Counted from the first letter of the stretch, positions 1 to 37,800 are shown. The stretch is DNA of 64,000 bases from Asterias rubens (GCF_902459465.1 NC_047062.1:21705919-21769918); one strand, 5' to 3'. Made by a program: numbers and translations. The notes: generated by a model from the sequence alone, not told the origin.

Positions 1-95
1 TTCAAATGTACACAGATTTGTTATTTTACGCATATGTTTAGATACACTAAGTGGGAAGACTGGTCTTTGACAATCACCAATAGTGTCCAGGGTCT
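1..95. mobile_element. Right end of TTAA-site MITE, family A
   Basis: The sequence matches the terminal part of the family A copies (ATATGTTTAGATACAC, GAAGACTGGTCTTTGACAAT, AGTGTCC...TCT) and is followed by TTAA at 96-99. The left part lies outside the window. Confidence 0.75.
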
Positions 96-930
96 TTAAT
101 TAAGGGTACTCTTTGAGGAAAATTTCAAAGGGCACCAAGGAAATTAACAGATGGCAATTGGCTCCAGGACGTATCAGGCCTGTAAATCTACCGAATGGAC
201 ACGTCACAAGAAAACAACACATATGAACATGGCATGCAAGGTTAATAATAATCAATCTTGTTAGAAAATGAAATTTTATGATGAGTTTTTTAGTTGATCG
301 AGTAACAAGATTCCATGCAGGACAGACACAGATGACGATGGGGTAACAAAACGGTAAAACGAGGGGTAGCCACTTACTTTGACCTATTGAACAAACTTGT
401 GCCTGATGATAAATCACATAAACTGAAAAGAGAGTATCACCAACAATTCTTTGAAGGGAAAAAAAATACACACACTACACACTTGTCTCTGCTTCCTCAA
501 GTCAATATGGCTTTAGAATTATTTTGGAGGGTTTAAAACAGCAATATTAACGTTTGTTATGGTAATCTGAGGAAAGCCAGGCATTATTACTATGGGATAT
601 TAAAGGTTGCAAGTTATAAACTAGCCCTAGCACCTCAACTATGCTACCTCATCTGGCAATTTCACACTTGACTTGAATGCTCCCAAAATGTGTTAAAGAT
701 TTTAATGTATGCATCTTTCTACCACACACGGAGGGGTGAGATGAAAGTGTTACTTTGTAAATGGCACCAGTTGTTAGGACAACTTGTTTCAGACAAAGTG
801 CTGTACAAACTACCCATTCCCAACTAAATGCCCAAAATGCAAGGTACTTCTCCATGGATCATAATAACAGTGTTAATAGCTAAGGCACCAAACACCAATG
901 AAATGGCCTTAGAGTCAAGAGGGGTAAAAC

Positions 931-1211
931 CATAGAGTTATATATAAGAACTAGAGGGCGCACTGGCCTATATACACGCCCGGCATGCGCGCAAGCGGCC
1001 ATTTTCTAAGTTGAACAAACAGGCATAGCTTAGCGTGTGTTTGTGCGGCCATTTTGTAACTTGACAAAACAGTATCGCGTCAGCGTTCAATAAACACAAA
1101 CTCCAACGTGTACTGTAACTTCATATCCAATGCGCAAGCAAATTGGCGCGTGTCTCCTTGCGGTCCCGTCGCGTTTGTGCAAGAAGCATCACCAGTATAT
1201 ATAACTCTATG
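931..1211. mobile_element. 281-bp MITE with 8-bp target duplication (hAT-like)
   Basis: Perfect 16-bp terminal inverted repeats begin CATAGAGTTATATATA. The element is flanked by direct repeats GGTAAAAC at 923-930 and 1212-1219. The interior is CpG-rich, with repeated GCGGCCATTTT blocks, and has no reading frame. An 8-bp duplication is typical of hAT elements; the assignment is inference. Confidence 0.85.
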
Positions 1212-1656
1212 GGTAAAACATGAATGAAATTGAGACTACAAAGTCGAAGGGAAGGGGGGGGGGGCTGGGTTGGCATAGGAGACCTGAAAACTGCAGATCA
1301 TGACCTACAGTCTCTCTCTGTGGTAATTACATTAAAGCACAACACAGGCCTGCAATTACACAAAGGACACAGCTACTGTTGCCCTGGGGTTGTGGCCTTG
1401 ATGATTTTACAATGGAAGTGCCCTTTGCAAAATGACACTGGCCTTGCTTTCTCTCAAGTTGAAATTCCAGGCCTGGCAACAATTAGTATGTGTTATGTGC
1501 TGCAACACGTACAAATGCATTTGATGCCCAAACTCCAAAATCTCTAATTCCTCAAGTACAATACAGTTCGCAGATCCCATCTAAGTTTGATTTGACTCAG
1601 CTGGTATACCACAATATGGTTTCTTACATGTCCTTTACATAACAAACTATACTCAC

Positions 1657-18432
<16,776 letters not shown>

Positions 18433-18514
18433 CACGAATGGTAAGCTACATTGTGGATAATCACAGTAAAATTAGTTAATGTACCAAAATCACCCGGGCC
18501 AAATGTCATGTTAC

Positions 18515-18622
18515 CATCATACGAGGAGTTCCCACTGTCTGTATCAGTGTCTGTTGCACCCCCTGTGTCATCAGAATCGTAGTCATCATCGGTCACGCTG
18601 GAAGCCATTGTGAATGGAATCC
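18515..18622 (-). pseudogene. Tandem duplicate of the TTLL5 start exon (probably not used)
   Basis: About 190 bp upstream of the chosen TTLL5 start exon lies a second copy of its 5' half. It has the same AATGTAG acceptor-like sequence, a start ATG (18609-18607) and the same opening residues MASSVTDDDYDSDD, followed by the Thr/Asp-rich run and then divergence. A donor-like GTAACA follows at 18514. Using it would leave phase 1, which does not match either the proximal copy (quick stop) or exon 17060-17169 (needs phase 2). It therefore looks like a duplicated exon fragment that is non-coding or part of the 5'UTR. An undetected alternative splice remains possible. Confidence 0.6.
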
Positions 18623-19002
18623 TACATTTGAGGTCAAGTATCACAACTTTTAATGGGTTTTAGTACTATGATACAAGTCTGCAAATTGGCTTCCACACAT
18701 CCCCATGAAATGTCCTTGTTCGAATCATAGTGGCAATGGTTCATCCTTGTTTTTGGAATTTTGGCACTTACAAACTTGGCCAATGCATAAACATAATGCA
18801 AAATAAAACACAGTACAAAATCAGCATCCTGCCTGTCCAACCAATGAACGTCAAATATCAAATATTGCCAGGAATGATGCCCAGTTCATGCTTTTTTTTT
18901 TTTTAATGTGAATGCGATACGAATTTTGAATTGATTGAACTTTGAAGCCACAAATTCTCAACAAACAATTCTCAACAGTTGACTTGAGGTTGTGCTCAAA
19001 TC

Positions 19003-19065
19003 TAGTTGCGATACGTAACCCTACTCGCTTCAACCTCCGGCTTCGGCATTACGTTATCGCAACTA
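19003..19065. mobile_element. Diverged tiny palindromic element (TAGTTGCG family)
   Basis: TAGTTGCGATACGTAACCCT on the left pairs with ATTACGTTATCGCAACTA on the right across a short centre. It belongs to the same family as 43105-43168 and 57039-57113 but is more diverged. No 9-bp duplication is detectable. Confidence 0.65.
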
Positions 19066-19506
19066 CCTCAGTCAAGTCCTACAAAGACAATTTGAATGGT
19101 CCTAAAAAAAACAATCATTATCAGTATCACCTGTCATGTTCACCTCTTTTCTTTATCTTAAATATTTTTTGTTGTTGATGAAAGTTTCAATTCAACTTCA
19201 TTTCCCTTAAACTAAATAACAGAGGGCAGTAAATCAAATGAAGGTTAACAAATTGTGAGATATCCTTTTTACTGGAGGTCGAATGGGTTCGGCCGTCGAA
19301 TGATGAGGCAAGTAAGTTGAAGTTTCCACCAAGCAAGTTGTTGGTGTTGCATTGTTTTTGCTAAAAAAGTTTCAACTGAAAATTCAAAAGGTCAAGTCTT
19401 CCGATTATTTACCTTATTTTGTAAGGTGACAGGCAGTTTTTTATGAACTAAATGAACAGTTGACTCATAAAACAAATACATAAATCTGCTGAAAATAATT
19501 ACTTAC

Positions 19507-19635
19507 GTCAGAAACGTTGTTTTAGTCAGTTAAAAAACATAACTTTGCTCGTCAAATTCTCCTCACAGCAGCTCGGTTCGGCAGCCCACCAGGAACGTTG
19601 TCAGGACAATTTTAACGCTGTAGGCATGCGCAAAT
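19507..19635 (-). promoter_or_regulatory. Candidate TTLL5 untranslated first exon and promoter
   Basis: Upstream of the TTLL5 start exon the minus strand has a strong GTAAGT donor at 19506-19501. It is preceded by a moderately CpG-containing stretch with no long reading frame. The acceptor next to the start exon (around 18446) would join it directly before the ATG. No TATA box is evident. This is inference from splice signals and composition only. Confidence 0.4.
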
Positions 19636-19929
19636 GTAACTGTACAATAATAATCAGGTTCTCTTTACCACGTTAGTTTTCGATGTAACGAAACGAAGTC
19701 TGGGAACCTTACGGGAATTTTCAACCTCGTATTTGGATTGTTCGACCCCATAACCGTGAGAGCAAGGTTGATAAAGACAGTGGACTTCATAAACAGCGCC
19801 CTCTATAACATTTATTGCTCCTAGGCACTTTTTAAAATGATTAATTAACAGCATAACACTGAATAAAAGTACAAAAAATGCAAGGCAACCTCCACAGATG
19901 AGGTGCTATAACCAATGTATATGGCAGGA

Positions 19930-20268
19930 TAGTTATATGGTCCTGTGGTAAGACTGCAGGGCTTGCAATCACAAGGTTGTTGGTTCAAATCCTACCAAAA
20001 CCAAGCCCCATTATTGAACGTGTAGTTGGGGGAGCCGTTAATGAATGTGTAGTTGGTGGAGCTATTATTGAACGATGACTGGTTCCGATGACTGGTTCCG
20101 TGTCTCAAAATTTTCACATTTTTGTCCTTCTTTGCGACAACTGTAGCTCGGGGGACCCCGGACTACCCCATAAAATAATCATAGATGCTAATGTTTGTAT
20201 AAGAGAGATTGGCTGTTGCCACCTTGTGGGCTGGAGTTTGCCGAGTTACCTTGATGGGATGATTATCT
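19930..20268 (+). mobile_element. tRNA-derived SINE with (AAAC)n tail
   Basis: A tRNA-like head (GTGGTAAGACTGCAGGGCTT, GGTTCAAATCC) is followed by a body ending GCCGAGTTACCTTGATGGGA...CTAAACAAAC. The body and tail match the SINE at 41156-41450. Confidence 0.65.
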
Positions 20269-20715
20269 AAACAAACAAACAAACAAACAAACAACCAAAC
20301 AAACAAACAACCAAACAACCAACCAACCAACCAACCAACCAACCAACCAACCAAACAAACAAACAAACAGACAAACAAACAAACAAACAAACAAACACAC
20401 AAACACCCCACCAAACAAACAAACAAACAAACATAAGAGAGATTGGCTGTTGCCACCTTGTGGGCTGGAGTTTGCCGAGTTACCTTGATGGGATGATTAT
20501 CTAAACAAACAAACAACCAAACAAACAAACAAACAACCAAACAACCAACCAACCAACCAACCAACCAACCAACCAACCAACCAACCAAACAAACAAACAA
20601 ACAAACAAACAAACACACAAACACCCCACCAAACAAACAAACAAACAAACAAACAAACAAACACCCCACCAAACAAAGAAATACCCCAAACACACAAACA
20701 AACAAACAAACAAAC
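20199..20715. repeat. Tandemly duplicated SINE 3' end with AAAC/AACC microsatellites
   Basis: A ~234-bp unit (AAGAGAGATTGGCTG to CTAAACAAAC plus an AAAC/AACC tract) occurs at 20199-20432 and again at 20433-20666, with tract extending to about 20715. Both copies share the CACACAAACACCCCACC interruption. Confidence 0.85.
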
Positions 20716-21911
20716 AGTGAACACAAAGCATACAATTTGAAAGGTTTCATGGTCAAAAGACCATCGCTTTTTTTTTATTGAGCTACAAAACATGCCACAA
20801 AAAATAACACCCAAGTACACAGTATTAAACAAAGTGTACATGTTGTAATATAAATAGTTTGTTACAAAGCTCGATGCCAACATTAGAAGCAAATTGTAGG
20901 TAATTCTAAAACCAAACTCGAAATCTCAACAAATGGCATTTATACAAATCAATGTTGGTGACTGACAATTCAACACACAGTTCTTCAGGCCTTCAATTTT
21001 CCCCATGTTTTTGCCTTGTGCAATTAATAGATTTATTTGAAGACTTTTGTGAATACTTTCTATGAATACATAATTAGTATTATTTTTGTGATGTGTCATT
21101 TAAAAGGGTAGTCATCATTTAAGTTCATCCAACTAACCGAATTGAACAAAGCACCAACTATCCCGCATTATCCGAAACATGGAATAACATTCTTTACAAG
21201 GTACAAACAATTGTATATTAAATTTTGTATTAGTGTTTTTTCATTTGAATACTGCTAGTCTTCCTGCTCATTTCGGGTTATAACAACTGAAAAAAAACCA
21301 ACACCCACATTGTTATAAATGGTTATACATATTTATTACTTGTGAATATTTCATTCCCATCAATCCTGATTATAGTTCTTAAATTAATCATTGAATTAAA
21401 AAAAAAAGGTATGTAATTTCAGAGGCCCCTCACCGTATTTATGAGTAGTACTGCACTGAAAACTTGAAGCTGTTACAGAACACTGCATGAACCTTTGTGT
21501 GTAAAAAACCGATCAACAACAGAAATACTACAAAACACGATTTTTGATCCAACGGCAGAACTTGCAGAAAGTATTTGTGAATGACCAGACAGAATTTTGC
21601 ACATGAATCAATCCCATCGCAACCCCCCTTTCCAATGAACAGTACTTTTAGAAAACTAAATTAAAAAAGGGTATAATTTAAAACAAATATTTTAAAATAT
21701 GATTATTACCAACGTTCCATGTTAGAATTAAAACTAAAACTTAGTACATGTATCATGCGATAAAATAAAACTGTTTTAGAGATGCATATACATGGTTAAA
21801 GAATACAATCAAATACAGCAAATAATATGCAAATTTAGCCAGAACCTAGCACAAACAAAAGATATCACACTTTGAAACTAGTAAAAAACTTACTAGTTCA
21901 ATAAAACAAAC

Positions 21912-22258
21912 AGGCAGTGGACACTATTGGTAATTACTCAAACTAATTATTAGCATGACCCCTCACTTGGTAATGAGTAATGGGGAGAGGTTGAAAGTAT
22001 AAATCATTGTGAGAAACGGCTCTATCTGAAGTAAAGTCATTTTTGTGAGAGAAGTAATTTTCCATGAATTTGATTTCGAGACCTCAGATTTAGAATTTGA
22101 GGTCTCGAAATCAACCATCTAAACGCACACTGACAAGGTTGTTTTTTTCTTTCATTATTATCTCGCAGCTTCGACGACCAATTGAGCTTAAATTTTCAGT
22201 TTTTTTTATTTTGTGCATTTTTTTGAGATACACCAAGTGAGAAGACTGGTCTTTGACA

Positions 22259-22301
<43 letters not shown>

Positions 22302-22387
22302 CATTTATAATGCGCCATCTATCTAGTGTACAAGACCCTATTCCGAGGCGCAGATACATGTACTAATACCAATAGTGTCCAGTGTCT
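21912..22387. mobile_element. TTAA-site MITE, family A, interrupted by (TAA)n and SINE tail fragment
   Basis: The family A copy runs from AGGCAGTGGACACTATTGG to the TTAA at 22388. At 22258-22302 a TAA repeat followed by TGCATTTATAATGCGCC...GAGGCGC sequence is inserted, like the tails of SINEs in this window. Confidence 0.8.
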
Positions 22388-23994
22388 TTAAGACATAGTA
22401 CCTCCAATGTAACTACATAAATGAGCAGTTGCCACCACCAGACAACCAGCTTGTTTAACAAAGAAGTACTGAATTTAATTTGAGAATCTCAACTGGCTAC
22501 CAATCAATAAGAACTGACTAGAGTAACTGTTAACAAATAAAACCACCAAGTAATATAACAACAAACTGGTACTAGGTTTTGTGTTTTTAAATGAAGAACT
22601 GTTACACCCGGTTCAGACAGTCGCTCCAGAGTCATGCCGAACCAAATAGATTAGGAGTGACTCTAAGTCGACCCAATTGCATTTTGGTTTCAGGGGAACT
22701 TAACATAACATTTACATTAGGTTCAGCTCATGACAAGACCGACGTCTGAAACCAAGGCGCTCCAGAGTCGTTCCAACTGACTGCAACAGTTGATCTTTCG
22801 ACTTCTAGTGTGTACAGTCGCTCCTAACTGTTTCAGACGTCAAACTTTACATGTACTTAATTCAGAATTAATTCAGGCGTGCCCGTCTGAAACGCGTGTA
22901 ACTTTGTCAACTAAAGCCTACTGGACTATATACACAGTGTGAGATATTAAATTGTGCAGCAGGAACAAAAAACAGTATAAAATATAATTTCTCTATGCAC
23001 ACTGCTTTGATCATAAACTATGGGGAAATAAGACACTCTACTAACATAAGATTAATTTGTTAATATAAAATAGTACATACAAAATTTGGGGAAAATAACA
23101 TTTTGAATGCTGGCATTTCAAGTTAAACCTTCGAAAAAAAACAAGGAAAATAATACTTGAAGAAGAAAGTTAAAGAGCAGTGGGTTTGAGTTTATGGTTA
23201 CATAACATCGGTTGAAACTGCGAATGCGATACGAATTTTGACATCACAAATTTGCAATGAATATTTGAGCTGTGTTCAACTCCTGCGAAACAGTTGCTGT
23301 GAAAACAGTCATGTGACATCAAATTCGCTTCACGTTCACATGGAGTCTGCACCGGGCTTAACTTGCAATTTATTTTGATCTCTCAGTCTTATACCCTAAA
23401 TTAACATTGAGATAAATGCAGTGTTTTTAACTGCAGAGAAATAGGGTCATGGTTCAAGGAGGAACCTGATTGGGTTCCAGCAGATTCCATCAGCACCAAA
23501 TTTTGTCCATACAAAAAATAGTGTAAACTTCCAAATCAGGACACCTCAAAAGGCATCAAAATTTAAGCCATTCTGACCTTTTTTGTAAGCATCCTGAGCA
23601 TGCCTTCATGGACACTCGACGCTCTTGCTGATGCTTGAAATGTACTTCAACAAGTCCTTTTTATTTCTCTGTTACAGTAAGTGGGTTTGGTTTCTTATTT
23701 TTACTTCTCTGAAACTGCCTGACCCTATAAATTCAACAGGACATGCTTGCCTTGGTGAAGAAAAAAAACATTCAAGAGATTTCTTGATAAGAGATGTATG
23801 CAATCGTAAAGAAAGAAAAAAATAAAAGCAGCAGTACTGTCTACATGAATCAACACCTTTACCAACTAAATGCATTTCATACAAAAACATACAGGAAAAT
23901 CACCTAACTGTACATATATTTCAAAATTAAGCTCCTAATGGTATAAGGCAATTACTGTTAATAAAAAATATGTACAACTCATACAGGAAGATTG

Positions 23995-24132
23995 AAGCCC
24001 GGTTCATATTCGCGCGAATGCCAAGCAAATTTTGACGTCTTGCTTTTTTCGCAGCAAAAATGTTTCGCAGGTGAATTTGCAACGTCAAAATTTGTACCGC
24101 ATTCGTATTTGCAAGAAGTATGAACTGGGCTT
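23995..24132. repeat. Foldback repeat (AAGCCCGGTTCATATT ends)
   Basis: The left end AAGCCCGGTTCATATTCGC pairs imperfectly with the right end GTATGAACTGGGCTT. Internal arms carry AATTTTGACG / CGTCAAAATT. Diverged relatives appear near 23200-23355 and 42680-42835. Confidence 0.7.
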
Positions 24133-24542
24133 TAATGTTACATGTGGACCTATTTAGAAATGAATACTAATTTTGTTGTGCAATCTATGGTACATAACTA
24201 GGTAATTTTTACATTGTAGCCCCTATCACACTTTAATCCTGAGAATCTCTGTGTTAAGGAAAAAATTTACAAAAAGATTCTCTGGATTAAGTGGAATGTT
24301 CACACTTAACTCTTTAGGGCTAAAAATTCTCCCGGTTAACAAACCCAGTGATGCACCTTCACTTTCAGTTAGGTCTTCCCCATTTCCATATTATTTGGTT
24401 AAAGCTGATACAAAAAAATTCTTCCGGAAATAATACACAATCAGCCCACTCTAAAAGCCGATGTAATTATCCAGTAATAATATACAAGTAATAATATACA
24501 ATGAGGCATAGACTTTCTACAATAGTTGTTACCATGAAGACT

Positions 24543-31881
<7,339 letters not shown>

Positions 31882-34800
31882 TTTTCTGTGAATGTTAAAA
31901 AGAGACAATGGTAGAGTTAGTTACTTAAAATTTACAAAGTAAAAAACTTTCAAATGTTTGTGCTCCAGGAAATTCTGTACAATGATGTGTTGTACAAAGT
32001 TCAAACAAGAAGTACACAAACTGTAGTATCGCCTCTTTACTTCCCTCAAGGGTTTTTTCTCACAGAGACCAACCACTAGTCCCAACACACAAACCATCCA
32101 TCCACTTTTAAAGCAAAATTTCTTTGCAAAAAGTGAACTTTTGTTCCGTTGAAAAAAAGGGGGTTTCACCCGCAGCCTACAGTGTGAGGATTTCTTCACT
32201 TCAAGACTTGGTTTAGTACTCAGAAAGCAAGTCACACAGCATCCCTCTTCCACAAAAGATTCCAAAAAAGCAGCTGACGACTTCCAATAATCTACATCAC
32301 ACAGAGCGAGGAATCTAGCCAAAGTTCTGATATCTTCAAACGCCCTGTCTACTATCCCATAGAGTCACTATGGTGCATATCAACTGTCAACTGCACTCAA
32401 ACTCCAAGTGAGTATTACATGGTAGCTGTATGTTTACACTGTTTCATGGGACATTCTTCAGTCCCCTGATAGTCTGCGTCTCTGCTTGGTATCAGCACAG
32501 CAACCTACTGTGAACTCCAGATAAAATAACTTGGAAGCTCATGGGTGTTTCGTACATGATCAGAATAGAGATCTCGGCATGACGGATGACCCAAAGGTCA
32601 GAGGTGACCAAAGCAGTCTTCTCAGATTCTGTACATGTTTGCAAAAGACAGAGCGTGGGCTAACCCTGGTTTGATTACAAGAAGATAGGAGACAACTGTT
32701 TGGCAAAGTATTTGTATGCCTACGTGTTTGCCTACATGTATTCCGCATTCCCCAACAAAATGTTATGTACTTGAACAAGGACACACAAGGTGTGCACCAA
32801 GGTTCTTCCTATTAAAACATCTGAAGACCAGTTTGTTTACTCTTAGGAATGTAGAATACCAGTAGACACACTTTTCCAAATAGTTGTCTCTCCTGTCAAA
32901 ATCTTCAACAAGTGGCCCGACTGGCTGTTTCAGTGATTGAAAAGCAATCCTGATTAATATGAAATATGGACCACCAGTGACAAAAAATTACAGACGAGTG
33001 AAACGTCAAGTTAAATGGTCTCACTGGCAAGTCAATGGCAAACTTAAACTGATCTCATTTAAGGGATAAGACTCTGGTATTTCTTATCAGCAGAGTGTGG
33101 GTTTGAGTCCCAGACGTAGGAACTACTTTCCCATTGCTTTGCTTGGATGGCACGTTGAGCCGTAGGTTCAAGGATTGTCAGGGTATGAACCCCAGTGTTT
33201 CTGGTTCACATAGCAAGCAGCCTTGTTGGCTTACAGATTTCAAGCTACAGCGATTATGTTTAAGGCATCCTTGGTTCCATTCCAAGAAATATAATATAAA
33301 ATATAATGTTACTGTACTTGATACCCTGTCAGAGAGGATCCACATTCTCATTACCAGACAAAAATGCCACTTGATTCATCAAGGTTGAGCTTTAACAAGC
33401 TCTGCTCAAATAAACAATGACAAGGGATAAACACTGGTTATTATCACACCCGAGAAGAAGGAAAAGTATATCAGATATTTAGGTTGCGAAATGTGCGCCA
33501 TCTGATAAAGTTACATGTAAATATACCATTCACTTGTGCAAAGAAAATTTATGGAATTTCCTTAGTGGTTATAAAATCCGCCTTGGTTTCCGAGTAAATG
33601 TACTTTCAACAATTTTCCTAACAAAAAAATATAAGTGTTGTGTGCATTAAAAGCATAAATTCGTCTAGCTTTGCTTCCAAGTGCATTGTGTACACAATTA
33701 GAAAATGCGTTGAATTGAAATGAAAAACCAAGTTTACAGCACTTTAAAACCATTTGATTGCAAAACAGAGAGGGACACAAATTACAACCTGTTTATTACT
33801 GAGAATGATTTATAGAAGAGATCTAAAAAACTGCACACGAGATACATATATTGTTCAGTATAAATTCAGTAAACACTGACATCGATAGTTTCAATGCTGC
33901 CTGTGCCCATGGTAATTTTATCTGGCATTGCTTTCAAGTCATTATCTAAGTTGAGCATCTTTTAGGCAAGTTATGATAATACACAGTAAACCGCAATCAT
34001 TGGACGCAGTATGAGCATACATTAACCCTGATGCAAATTCTCAGGGAGATGTGTTACCATGTATTGTTAATGTCAAGAAGATCCCAGATTGATTATGTCC
34101 ATCAATAATGCCACTCCTGTCACGTTCACATCCACAGACTATCCATCATGCAAGATCAAGACTTATACATCAGCCTCAGATCTCACTGTACTATGTGTAG
34201 TGTAATGTGGGTCATCCTCCAGACACAAGATAATGAGGAGTCTTAAACTATTCCTTCAATAAACAAGAAGTCTCAGAGCCAGGGACATCTCTCCCTCAAT
34301 GTGACGACAGACACATTTGAAATTGGAGCGAGAACTCACTGAGTAGAGGGATGGGATGATTAATCATGCAGCCAGATAAAACAACTGGATAGTTTGTAAA
34401 ATAATCCAAAGCTACACATTTAAATCAAGCGTTGAGTCCTGACAACAGAGGGTTGCCAGGGTTTCTTTTTAAAACCACCATGTTATGAATTAGTAAACCA
34501 AACTTCCGTTTTTCATGGCTGAAATTTTTGGAGGGAACTCCACAAGACTGCAGGGCTTGTACAATGTAACGTAGGTCATTGTTTTTACTGGACCAAATCT
34601 TATTTTTCAAGTCCAGTTTTAAAATGAGTAAATGAGTTGAACAAGCACCATGAAAAGATTTAATCTCTTGTATCATGCTACATGCACTTTGAGACTGATG
34701 ACTCAACTTAATTTACGAGATATACACTGTAGTGTCAAAATTTTTAAAAAGATTACATAATAAGGTTACTGTTATTAGTCATTTGAAAAATACAAGACCA

Positions 34801-37800
34801 ATGGACAAGGTCATGTATTTACTGGCACAACACTGTATTGGCCTCAGGCCTGTGGCCCAGTGTTAATTTCAATCCCTACTTTCAAGTGTTTAGGTACAAT
34901 TTGTCAGATGTTGGTAAGTGAGCAATTTAAAGTACATTTTGACACTCCATCGTACTTCCTAACTCTGACTAAGTAAAACCTTGATTCAGTTAGCAGGATT
35001 ACTATTAATGCTCCATTTTAATATAGTGTAATCCGATCATACAAGTATTGATTGAATTACATATCTCCCCCAAGGTTGTTAAAGTCTTTAAACTTGTTTA
35101 CTGGTCAAGGTCTCGAAATCTCAAGGTATGTAAATATAGGAGACAGTTCAATAATCATAATCGCACAAATTTGTTAAGTCTAGTTATAGCACAGCCTTGG
35201 AAGGGGTCCACTCGGTCCCGAATTGCTTTTACCCTCTAGCGTATTTTTATTAGAAATAGTATCAAAGATAAGAGCATGGTCAGTCTTGGAAAAATCAGAT
35301 GGAACACAGAAACAATTGGATTCCTGTTGCAAGCTTATTGCTGTATCTAATCCATATGTAGCAAGATTAAATCAAATTGAATTTTCACCAGCCTGTGAAT
35401 CTTTAATTTCTGGTTTAATTAATGATCAATACCATGCTCAGCAATACCAGTCAATTAAATTCTGAACATTGAAGTTTATCCCAAACATTGGACAATTGGG
35501 TTTTACATGTAATCATGCTGTCACCATCTCGGTCATGTTCCCTCTTTCCAATAACAGTAGTGAATGCTTACATTCATTGCGCATGGCACCAGACTATTAT
35601 TTCGTCTAGCCTCAATTTGGTTACAATGAGTTGGAATGGGGTAACATCAAGATGGCCACACAGTGATAAAGGTCTATTACTAGCAGGGGAAAATCGCTGC
35701 CATGGTTCAAAACGAGATGCAAACAAAAGTGAGGATTCAACGCCTCATCAAACTTAGCAGCTCTTGTGACAACTTCAAACTAGAAACAGATTGTCATGTA
35801 CAGATGTTTTGATCATTCACTTTGGTATTATAAAGCACACATTCTAATAATACATTAGTCATTGCGCTACAGCAAAGCACGTATATGTACAAAGATTTTA
35901 AACCATAAATTTGTAAAAATAAAAATACTTTTGTGTGTGTTCATAACTAAACTACCCAGAAATACAACAACAAAACAACAACTTGCAAGTACTTATTTTT
36001 TGTACACCGACATCATACTGTACATTCAACACCATCTCCACTGGCTGTTTTGAAATGGTTGGTACGTTACTGTAGGTTATTACAGATTACATTGTACTAC
36101 ACACCTATTTCAGTAATCCGCAGATTTAATCTCATCTCCTGAAGTATTTCCTGTTGGACAAGATTACAGGAAAGCCCGGAATTTCCTATTAGAAATGAAC
36201 GGCCACAGTCAGCGATGGTAAAATCAACTCCATTTTTCCCACACACACTGTAGGATCCATGTACCTTTTATATAGTACACAATGCCTTCCACTTGCTTAA
36301 ATAATCTCAGTTTGTGGTTTATGGTTCACCACAGACAGGTTAAAAATAACAGAACTTGATACCACGGCCATTTCCAATCAACCATGCTATTAAACAAACC
36401 CAACTCTACACACAGACAAAAAAAACATGCATGCAACCTGTACCACAACCTTGTGGCATGAACAATTGACTGCAGTCAAGATCAGGTTTGTATCGATGTA
36501 CACGTACATTTTCTACATCGATACATGTACGTGTACTTTTACTACAATGTACAGAAAGCTATTCCTGCTGGTATTGTAATCAAGATTCAGGACAATATGC
36601 CGAATGTAATACTATCCGCAGTGTACAGTGCTAAGCAAATGAATTAATAAATCAAACTTGGTGAGAGTTTCTCTTCCATTAAAGTATTAATCATACATGT
36701 AGGCTACTTGACTGGACTGTTTAATTAGTTAAAATGAAAAACTTCACTTCACTTTTTGTTTCTTCATTGTGTAAATGCAAAGATGGTTTATAATTTTTTT
36801 GTTGGTAATTTGACCAACTCAAAAAGCAGAGCTTGTAAATGTAATTATTCCCCAACTGACAGAATGAAAGCTACTCTGAGCACATCATTTTTATCCGTTA
36901 CTTAAACGAAGGACAATTTGGGGAATAAAAAACGAGTGTAAAAAACAAAACCTTTTTTAAAAATCAAGTAAATTATTCCATCACATTAACACAACAATGA
37001 CTCAGACATAATTTTGTCACTTACCGCCACCACGGCATGAGGAAACATTCACCATACCTCCTACACATCTCAAAAAAACTTTATCACCCACTCCTTTTTA
37101 AATTTCCAACCCGCAGCATGACAAAAGTTCCTCATCTGTTTATGACATTCCTTACATTATGAAAACTAGACTTGTAGACAAATTTGAGGCCTACTGAAGC
37201 AGTTCCCACTCAGAAGAACAAGTGGGAAACAGCTAGGTAGTCTGATCATCGAGAAAGGACCATGGACGTCTCAGTAGTCTGTTGTGTTTCCACTGCTTGG
37301 GTGTAGAATGAAAGCAAGAGAGAGACTTGGGGTTGGGCCAGACTCATCAGTCATGATCCAAACCAGGAACCTTCAAGCTCCTGATGTATGGCACCCATTA
37401 TTATGCACCTACATGTAGGCATGGCATACCAGTCAGGACTTAATACCTTTGGGGGATCGGGGTCTTGACCTCGAGGTCATCAAACCTTTTTTCAGGACTC
37501 TTTATTTATTGTTTTACAGAGAGGAATGAATCTTTTTGCAGTTCACCCCTGAAGATTGAAGGTGTAGGCAGGGGTCAGTGTGGCTGCCAATTGGAAAACA
37601 TACATTGTGTACACATGTGCTAAATTTACTTTCTGTAGACTGTATTTAGTAGAAAACCACATGAAATGAGAATGGCTGCAACCAATGGTTAACAAGGACT
37701 GAGTGTAAATTCATTAGGTTTTTGTTACTGCCAGTTTATGTCAGATTTGTTTTGCTCACTCCTAGACAACTTTTTTTCTAGACACAAGTGTAGCCTACGT

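Larger units (their letters stand above)
20770..24542 (-). other. Downstream region of PAK gene: probable long 3'UTR plus repeats
   Basis: Nothing coding is visible between the PAK stop and the SINE/microsatellite block ending near 20715. The sequence is AT-rich and largely unique, with inserted repeats at 21912-22387 and 23995-24132. AATAAA-like signals on the minus strand occur near 20774 and near 21030, so transcript ends there are possible. The extent of the UTR cannot be fixed without transcript data. Confidence 0.35.

Noticed and set aside
100..471. 123-residue minus-strand frame
   Set aside because: Starts next to a MITE end, no recognisable motif, no conserved splice junctions to TTLL5.
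20163..20892. Long minus-strand reading frames rich in Leu-Phe-Val-Cys and Gly-Trp-Leu-Val
   Set aside because: They are translations of AAAC/AACC microsatellite and duplicated SINE sequence, not a membrane protein.
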